A stretch of 10,424 bases of DNA from Candidatus Cloacimonadota bacterium (GTDB lineage: Bacteria > Muiribacteriota > UBA6191 > JACPRK01), in contig JAJFLN010000012.1 in assembly GCA_021772705.1 (NCBI GenBank), forward strand, positions 1-10,424, written 5' to 3'. The translations under genes and the position numbers were made by a program. Numbering within the stretch: position 1 is the first letter of the stretch; every line of letters starts with the position of its first letter. This document shows positions 5,289 to 10,424 of this stretch, one piece after another. A model generated the notes under the pieces. It was not told the origin of the DNA and made no database searches. It was given only the letters and a program-made list of their open reading frames with translations.

Positions 5289-8120
5289 TCACTTCCTTGC
5301 CGCTGCCAGAGACCGGGCCAGGTACCTGCCGGTGATGCTCTCCGGAGACGAGGCGATCTCCTCCGGCGTGCCGCAGGCCACCAGGTGACCCCCGGCATCT
5401 CCACCCTCCGGACCGAGGTCGATGACGTGGTCGGCGAACTGGATCACGTCCATCTGGTGCTCGATCACGATCACCGTATTCCCCTTGTCCACAAGCCGAT
5501 CCAAGACACTGAGCAGCATCTTGACGTCGGCGAAGTGGAGGCCCGTGGTCGGTTCGTCCAGAATGTAGACGCTCCTTCCCGTGCCCTTGCGGCTCAACTC
5601 CAGGGCCAGCTTCACCCGCTGGGCTTCTCCCCCTGACAGGGTTGTCGCCGACTGACCCAGATGCATGTAGCCCAGACCGATCTCGCTCAGGGTCTCGATC
5701 CGTCTCCGGATCGGGGGGAAGTTCTCGAAGAGCTCCAGACCCTCCTCGACGGTCATCTCGAGCACATCATGGATGGAGTGACCCTTGTACTTGACCTCCA
5801 GGGTCTCCCGGCTGAAACGCTTGCCGCCACAGGCCTCGCAGGGGATCTCCACGTCGGGCAGGAAGTTCATCTCGATGGTCACGCTGCCATTTCCCTCACA
5901 GGCCTCACACCGCCCCCCGGGCCGGTTGAAGGAGAATCGGCTCGGGCCGAACCCCCGGGTCCGGGCATCCTTGGTCCCGGAGAAGACGTCCCGGATCAGA
6001 CCCCACGTCCCGGTGTAGGTCACGGGATTGGAGCGCGGCGTCCGACCGATGGGCGACTGGTCGATGGTCACCAGGTTGCTGATCCTCTCCACTCCTCGAA
6101 GCGCCCGATGGGGACCGGGTATCTTCCTCGACCCCGTCAACTTCTGGGCCAGGGCCGGGGCCAGGGTCTCGGTCACCAGGGAGGACTTGCCCGAGCCGCT
6201 GACACCCGTGACGGCCGTCAAGGTACCCAGGGGGAACTGGACCGTGACGCCCTTGAGGTTGTTGAGCCGGGCCTCCAGCACCTCCAGGGCCTGTCCGGAA
6301 CCGCGGCGGCGGCGACCCGGCACGCCGACGGACTCCTCTCCCGTCAGGTACCTGGCTGTGAGGGAGCCCTGAGCCAGAAACTGGTCCAGGGTGCCGGAGG
6401 CCACCACCGTGCCGCCGTGAACCCCGGCGCCGGGCCCGATGTCGACGATGTGGTCCGCCGACCGCAAGGTCGCCTCGTCGTGCTCCACGATGATCAGGGT
6501 GTTCCCCAGGTCCTTCAGCCGCTTCAGCGCCACCAGGAGCCTCTGGTTGTCCCTTTGATGGAGGCCGACGGAAGGCTCGTCCAGGACGTAGACCACTCCC
6601 GTGAGCTTCGACCCCACCTGAGTGGCCAGCCTGAGGCGCTGTGCTTCGCCGCCCGACAGGGTGTCCCCCCGCCGGGACAGGGTGAGGTAGGGAAGCCCCA
6701 CGTCGAGCAGAAAGCCCAGCCTATCCCGGATCTCCTTGAGGACCAGGCCGGCGATCCGCCAGTCCCGCTGGGACAGATCGAGGTCGGCGAACCAGCTGTG
6801 GGCCTCCTGGATCGGCAGATCGCTCAGGTCCCGGATACTGCTTCCGTGGACCCGCACCGCCAGGGCCTCCGGCCTCAGTCGAGCTCCGCCACAGCCGTCG
6901 CAGGGGATCTCGTTCCGGTAGCGCGCCAGCAGCAACTGGTCGGCTCCCGTCGGTTTCTTGGCCAGCTTCTCCAGGTAGCCCAGGGCCCCCTCGAAAGCCC
7001 GTCTGACTCGGGCCCGGGATCGCTTCCGCCGGAGAGAAAACTCGAACTCCCCCTCCGCCCCGTTGAGGACCACGTCCTTCTGGGCCTCCGAGAGCTTTCG
7101 ATAGGGGACGGTCCAGGGAACTCCTTCCTGTTCGCAAGCCATCTTCATGAGGTCCTGCATGGCGGTGTGCCTGTCGCCGGAGAAGGCCGCGACGGCTCCC
7201 TCTGCCAGAGAGAGCTCTTCATTGGGAACCACGAGACGGGAGTCGATGCGGGTCGCCACTCCCAGACCGCCGCAGTCGGGACAGGAACCGAAGGGGCTGT
7301 TGAAGCTGAACAACCTGGGGCTCAGCTCGGGATAGGAGATCCCGCAGTCCACACAGGCCGCATTCTGGGACAGGACCCGCCTCGATTCCGGGGAGTCGGG
7401 CTTGCTGCCCACCAGGATGTGGACCACACCCTCGCCGGCCCGGCAGCAGACCTCCAGCGTCTCGCTGAGACGACTCTCGGCTCCCTTCCGGATGGCGACC
7501 CTGTCCACGACGATCTCGATGTCGTGGGCTCGGGACTTGGCCAGCTTGATCGTGTCCCCCTCACGGCGGATCTTGCCGTCTATCCGGACCCGGCTGAATC
7601 CCTCCCTGAAGATCGACTCCAGCACGTCCCGGTGCTCCCCCTTCTTGCCCTGCACCACCGGCGCCGTCAGCGTCACCGTCTTTCCAGTCAGGGTCCCCAT
7701 CAGATAGTCGACCATCTGATCGATCGTCTGAGGCCGGATCTCCTTGCCGCACTGGTAGCAGTGGGTCGAGCCGATCGAGGCGAACAGGAGGCGCAGGTAG
7801 TCCTGAACCTCCGTGATCGTCCCGACGGTGGACCTGGGATTCCGGCTCGCCGACTTCTGCTCGATCGAGATGGTGGGCGACAGGCCAACGATCTCGTCCA
7901 CATCGGGCTTGGTCTTCTGACCCAGGAATTGCCGGGCGTAGGACGAGAGGGACTCCAGGTAGAGGCGCTGGCCCTCGGCGTAGAGGGTGTCGAATGCGAG
8001 GGAGGATTTTCCGGAGCCCGAAACCCCGCAGAACACCACGCAGGCCCCTCGAGGCAGGTCCAGGGAGACGTTCTTGAGATTGTGGACGCGAGCGCCCTTG
8101 ACGGAGATGGTCGTTGTCAT
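5289..8120 (-). CDS. uvrA: UvrABC excinuclease subunit A
   Basis: Complete at 943 aa (E. coli 940). UvrA is the dimeric ATPase that finds bulky DNA lesions and loads UvrB in nucleotide excision repair in the cytoplasm. Both ABC ATPase modules are intact: the first Walker A is G-V-S-G-S-G-K-S (residues 32-39), a second G-V-S-G-S-G-K-S lies in the C-terminal half, and the signature L-S-G-G-E-A-Q-R occurs twice. Zinc-site cysteines are present as C-V-D-C with C-P-D-C, as C-D-G-C, and as C-E-A-C with C-E-A-C. The UvrB-binding region with C-Y-Q-C is also present. The start fits the family (V-K-G-A-R-V-H-N-L-K-N within the first 17 residues), yet no Shine-Dalgarno precedes the ATG. It is transcribed divergently from the RNase gene. 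I see no recognisable LexA box upstream. Confidence 0.98.
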   Translation of the reverse strand: MTTTISVKGARVHNLKNVSLDLPRGACVVFCGVSGSGKSSLAFDTLYAEGQRLYLESLSSYARQFLGQKTKPDVDEIVGLSPTISIEQKSASRNPRSTVGTITEVQDYLRLLFASIGSTHCYQCGKEIRPQTIDQMVDYLMGTLTGKTVTLTAPVVQGKKGEHRDVLESIFREGFSRVRIDGKIRREGDTIKLAKSRAHDIEIVVDRVAIRKGAESRLSETLEVCCRAGEGVVHILVGSKPDSPESRRVLSQNAACVDCGISYPELSPRLFSFNSPFGSCPDCGGLGVATRIDSRLVVPNEELSLAEGAVAAFSGDRHTAMQDLMKMACEQEGVPWTVPYRKLSEAQKDVVLNGAEGEFEFSLRRKRSRARVRRAFEGALGYLEKLAKKPTGADQLLLARYRNEIPCDGCGGARLRPEALAVRVHGSSIRDLSDLPIQEAHSWFADLDLSQRDWRIAGLVLKEIRDRLGFLLDVGLPYLTLSRRGDTLSGGEAQRLRLATQVGSKLTGVVYVLDEPSVGLHQRDNQRLLVALKRLKDLGNTLIIVEHDEATLRSADHIVDIGPGAGVHGGTVVASGTLDQFLAQGSLTARYLTGEESVGVPGRRRRGSGQALEVLEARLNNLKGVTVQFPLGTLTAVTGVSGSGKSSLVTETLAPALAQKLTGSRKIPGPHRALRGVERISNLVTIDQSPIGRTPRSNPVTYTGTWGLIRDVFSGTKDARTRGFGPSRFSFNRPGGRCEACEGNGSVTIEMNFLPDVEIPCEACGGKRFSRETLEVKYKGHSIHDVLEMTVEEGLELFENFPPIRRRIETLSEIGLGYMHLGQSATTLSGGEAQRVKLALELSRKGTGRSVYILDEPTTGLHFADVKMLLSVLDRLVDKGNTVIVIEHQMDVIQFADHVIDLGPEGGDAGGHLVACGTPEEIASSPESITGRYLARSLAAARK

Positions 8121-8131
8121 GAGAGGAGGAG

Positions 8132-8161
8132 AGTCTACATCCGAAGGCGCCCTGGCGTCAG
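8132..8161 (-). promoter_or_regulatory. Possible uvrA promoter giving a near-leaderless mRNA
   Basis: On the minus strand, CTGACG (8156-8161), an 18-nt spacer and TAGACT (8132-8137), each 4 of 6 consensus bases. Transcription would begin only about 5 nt before the uvrA ATG, which agrees with the lack of any ribosome binding site there. It is weak as a promoter call on its own. The 140-nt divergent gap 8121-8260 also contains a CCCCGGGG palindrome, and I see no clear promoter for the rightward gene. Confidence 0.3.
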
Positions 8162-8260
8162 CCGAATCTCTCCGTCCCGGCCGGCCTCCGGCACACGGGG
8201 GTTACGGTGGGCTCCCCGGGGGCGCTACCATGGGGTTGCGGGGTGACCGGAGAATCGTAG

Positions 8261-10339
8261 GTGCTGATGACGCAGTCAGAATCGATCCGACCCGGATCGG
8301 TCATCGAGTTCAAGGACAAGAAAGGAATCCTGCTTGCTGTCTGCCAGCGAGCAGAGGGTTCGAGCGTCCGGATTCTGACGGAGGCCGGCAAGGAGTTCAG
8401 CTATCCCGCCGAGAAAATTGCCAACGTTACCAGTCACCTGCTGGATCCCGGAAAATCGCCGCCAGAGTTGAAGAATCAACTCGAGACGATTCGCAATCGC
8501 GTCGCCGAAATGGTCGGCTCCATCGACCTCCAAGACCTCTGGGAGTTCTTCGCCGAAGCCACCGAAGACGGCGTGAGCCTGACAGAGATGAGCCAGACCT
8601 ACTTCGGGGACGAAGAGAACACGGACCAGCGCAGCGCCATGCTCCGGGCACTCCACTACGACGCGCTCTACTTCAAGCGAAAGGGCGATCTGTACGTCCC
8701 CAAGAGCCAGGAGGCCGTACTCGAGACCCGGAGGCAGATCGAGGAGCAGGAACGAAAACTCCAGGAGAAGAACACCGCCGTCGCCTGGTTCAGGCGGGCC
8801 CGCATCGGACAGGCGGCCGAGAGGCCCGGAAGCCTAGACCGCCAGATCGAGCTCCTGAAAGGTGCCGCCATCTTCCGGGAAGAGGCCCCGCACTACAAGG
8901 AGGCCGCCGAGCTGCTCCGTGATCTGGGAGAGGAGGCCCCGGAAGGCGCCTTCGGGCTCCTGGTGGAGATCGGTGAATTCGACCGCGATGAGAACCTCCT
9001 CCTGATGCGTGAGCAGGTCCCCACTCGATTCTCATCCGCCGCGGTGGAGGAGGCGCGTGGCTTCGATGTCGACGCCCTGATTCAGGCCGCGGCCGAGAAG
9101 GGTCTGGGCCCCCTTCCTGTGCCGGGCCGCGACCGACAGCCCGATGGGTCTGCTCTTCGGGCTGATCTGAGATCTCTGGAGGCCTTCTCCATCGATGACG
9201 CCGACACCCGGGAGATCGACGATGCCATCAGCCTGGAGGTGATCCCCGAGGGATTCCGGCTCGGGGTCCACATCGCCGATGTGTCAGAGTTCGTGGCGCC
9301 CGATTCTCTCCTCGATGCCGAGGCTGTCCGGCGCGCCACGACGATCTATCTGCCCGATCAGATACTTCCCATGTTGCCGGAAGCCATCGCCCATGAAGCG
9401 GCCAGTCTTCGGGCCGGCGTGGACCGGCTCTCCCTCAGTCTCCTGGCAGAGTTCAACTCCGACCTGGAGCTGGTTCGTTACCTCTTCACTCCCGGAGTGA
9501 TCCAGGTGCGGCATGGCCTGACCTACGAGGAGGCCGGGGCTCGATGTCAGGCTGGCGAGGAGCCCATGGGGACTCTGCTTGCACTCTGCCAGAAGCTGCG
9601 TGAGGCTCGGGTCCAGCGCGGCGCGAGGATCTTCGAGCGAGCAGAGCTCAAGGTCCGGGTCTCCCCCGACAGGTCCATCACCATCAAGCGCCGAGAGGGG
9701 GAGGGTCCGGGGGACATCGTTATCTCGGAGCTCATGATCTTCATGAACCAGCTGGCCGGGCAGTTCTGTGCCGACCTGGGTCTGCCAGCGGTCTACCGCG
9801 TTCAGCCCCCGCCCAACGAGGAAGTGTCGGCTGGCGCGGCGGGGCCGGTTTCGCGGCGGCTGCTCTCTCTGGTCAAGAAGATCCAGGTCACGACCTCGCC
9901 GGGGCCCCACTGGGGACTGGGCCTTCCGGCGTACGCTCAGATGACTTCTCCCATCCGGCGCTACCTGGATCTGGTCGTTCACCGGCAGATCAAGGCGGGA
10001 ATCGGTTTCTCCGGAACGCCCTATGACGCCGCACGTCTCCTGGAGCTCATCGGGGCCACGGAAGCCGGGACCGACGCGGCGAACACGATTCAGCGCTGGT
10101 CGAACAAGTACTGGCTGCTGGAGTGCCTGTCCAACCGGGACGGCCAGACCCTGCCGGCAATGATCCAGGAGATCCGGGACGAGACCTATCTCGTACGGCT
10201 TCCGGAGTACCTGCTCGACATTCCCTTTTACGCACCGGCGGGCAAGAAGTATCAGCTTGGAGAGGAGCTGGAAGTCCGGATCAAGGCCATCGACTCCAGG
10301 AAGGGTATCCTGAAGGTGCAGGCCGCCCAGCGCAGATAG
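8261..10339 (+). CDS. RNase II family 3'-5' exoribonuclease (short, helix-turn-helix type)
   Basis: A 692-aa RNB-family exoribonuclease that would degrade RNA from the 3' end. An N-terminal barrel-like segment (about 10-55) and a helical, winged-helix-like region (about 65-165) stand where RNase R has cold-shock domains. This resembles the Deinococcus and cyanobacterial type of RNase II. The catalytic segment is I311-D-D-A-D-T-R-E-I-D-D321: Asp312, Asp320 and Asp321 match E. coli RNase II Asp201, Asp209 and Asp210, but Glu318 stands in place of Asp207. V-H-I-A-D-V-S, Y-R-V-Q-P-P-P and T-S-P-I-R-R-Y (Arg566, equivalent to Arg500) follow. The end (about 625-690) looks like an S1-type RNA-binding domain. 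GTG 8261 is preferred (GGAG 8 nt upstream); ATG 8267 is possible. It diverges from uvrA and is followed by two hairpins. Confidence 0.92.
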   Translation: MLMTQSESIRPGSVIEFKDKKGILLAVCQRAEGSSVRILTEAGKEFSYPAEKIANVTSHLLDPGKSPPELKNQLETIRNRVAEMVGSIDLQDLWEFFAEATEDGVSLTEMSQTYFGDEENTDQRSAMLRALHYDALYFKRKGDLYVPKSQEAVLETRRQIEEQERKLQEKNTAVAWFRRARIGQAAERPGSLDRQIELLKGAAIFREEAPHYKEAAELLRDLGEEAPEGAFGLLVEIGEFDRDENLLLMREQVPTRFSSAAVEEARGFDVDALIQAAAEKGLGPLPVPGRDRQPDGSALRADLRSLEAFSIDDADTREIDDAISLEVIPEGFRLGVHIADVSEFVAPDSLLDAEAVRRATTIYLPDQILPMLPEAIAHEAASLRAGVDRLSLSLLAEFNSDLELVRYLFTPGVIQVRHGLTYEEAGARCQAGEEPMGTLLALCQKLREARVQRGARIFERAELKVRVSPDRSITIKRREGEGPGDIVISELMIFMNQLAGQFCADLGLPAVYRVQPPPNEEVSAGAAGPVSRRLLSLVKKIQVTTSPGPHWGLGLPAYAQMTSPIRRYLDLVVHRQIKAGIGFSGTPYDAARLLELIGATEAGTDAANTIQRWSNKYWLLECLSNRDGQTLPAMIQEIRDETYLVRLPEYLLDIPFYAPAGKKYQLGEELEVRIKAIDSRKGILKVQAAQRR

Positions 10340-10369
10340 GGTCCCTTAGGTGGAAGAAATGTTTGAAAA

Positions 10370-10415
10370 CGAGGGCTCCGCCCTCGAACTCCCGCCAGGG
10401 GCCATTGGCCCCTGG
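10370..10415. repeat. Tandem hairpins after the RNase gene
   Basis: Two strong stems lie 30-76 nt after the RNase stop: CGAGGGC / GCCCTCG (10370-10386, loop TCC) and a 9-bp CCAGGGGCC / GGCCCCTGG stem (10395-10415, loop ATT). Neither is followed by a T-run inside the window. They may end or protect the RNase mRNA, or be copies of a dispersed palindromic repeat; I recall similar paired hairpins between genes of other GC-rich bacteria. The element may continue past the right edge. Confidence 0.6.
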
Positions 10416-10424
10416 ACCCCGATG

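Noticed and set aside
5661..8246. An 861-codon open frame on the plus strand opposite uvrA
   Set aside because: It is the mirror of a GC-rich real gene. Its translation is Gly/Pro/Arg/His-rich with no domain, while the minus strand encodes a complete UvrA.
8121..8260. A LexA (SOS) operator controlling uvrA
   Set aside because: No CTGT-N8-ACAG or GAAC-N4-GTTC type site was found in the divergent gap. LexA sites of this lineage may differ.

Overview
The window is about 10.4 kb of GC-rich DNA from a Gram-negative (double-membrane) bacterium. The envelope type follows from a secreted POTRA-repeat protein and an F1Fo operon of the atpZ-atpI-atpB-atpE-atpF-atpH kind. I cannot name the species. Features such as the leader-bearing, histidine-rich AtpB and the short helix-turn-helix type RNase II would fit a deep-branching environmental lineage, but that is inference. 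No plasmid, phage, CRISPR or transposase gene is visible.

Layout. Positions 1-2561 (minus strand) hold the front part of an ATP synthase operon. In transcription order it runs atpZ, an atpI-atpB reading frame with no stop between the two parts, atpE, atpF, and the first 26 codons of atpH, which runs off the left edge. A strong sigma70-type promoter (TTGACT-17-TAAGAT) lies upstream at 2652-2680. Positions 2562-2960 hold that promoter, a GC-rich hairpin and remnants of dispersed short repeats. A SAM-dependent methyltransferase (minus) ends at 2961. Divergent from it, a small secreted protein of unknown function (plus, 3896-4231) overlaps the 3' end of a stand-alone POTRA protein (minus, 4202-4987) tail to tail. 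The POTRA gene has its own near-consensus promoter at 5048-5076. Between that promoter and the end of uvrA is a 46-bp near-perfect palindrome. uvrA (minus, 5289-8120) is complete. Divergent from it is an RNase II family exoribonuclease gene (plus, 8261-10339), followed at the right edge by two tandem hairpins.

How the genes relate. The atp genes build the membrane Fo sector (ring c, stator a and b, assembly factors Z and I) and the connecting delta subunit; the F1 genes presumably follow to the left. The c subunit carries the residues associated with Na+ coupling (Gln26, Glu59, Ser60, Tyr64) and an alanine/serine-type packing motif. The remaining genes are a mix of DNA repair, RNA turnover and envelope functions with no evident shared pathway. 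I found no convincing new multi-gene system. The points most worth a second look are the atpI-atpB continuous frame, the Na+-type c-subunit signature, the barrel-less POTRA protein and the intergenic palindromes.
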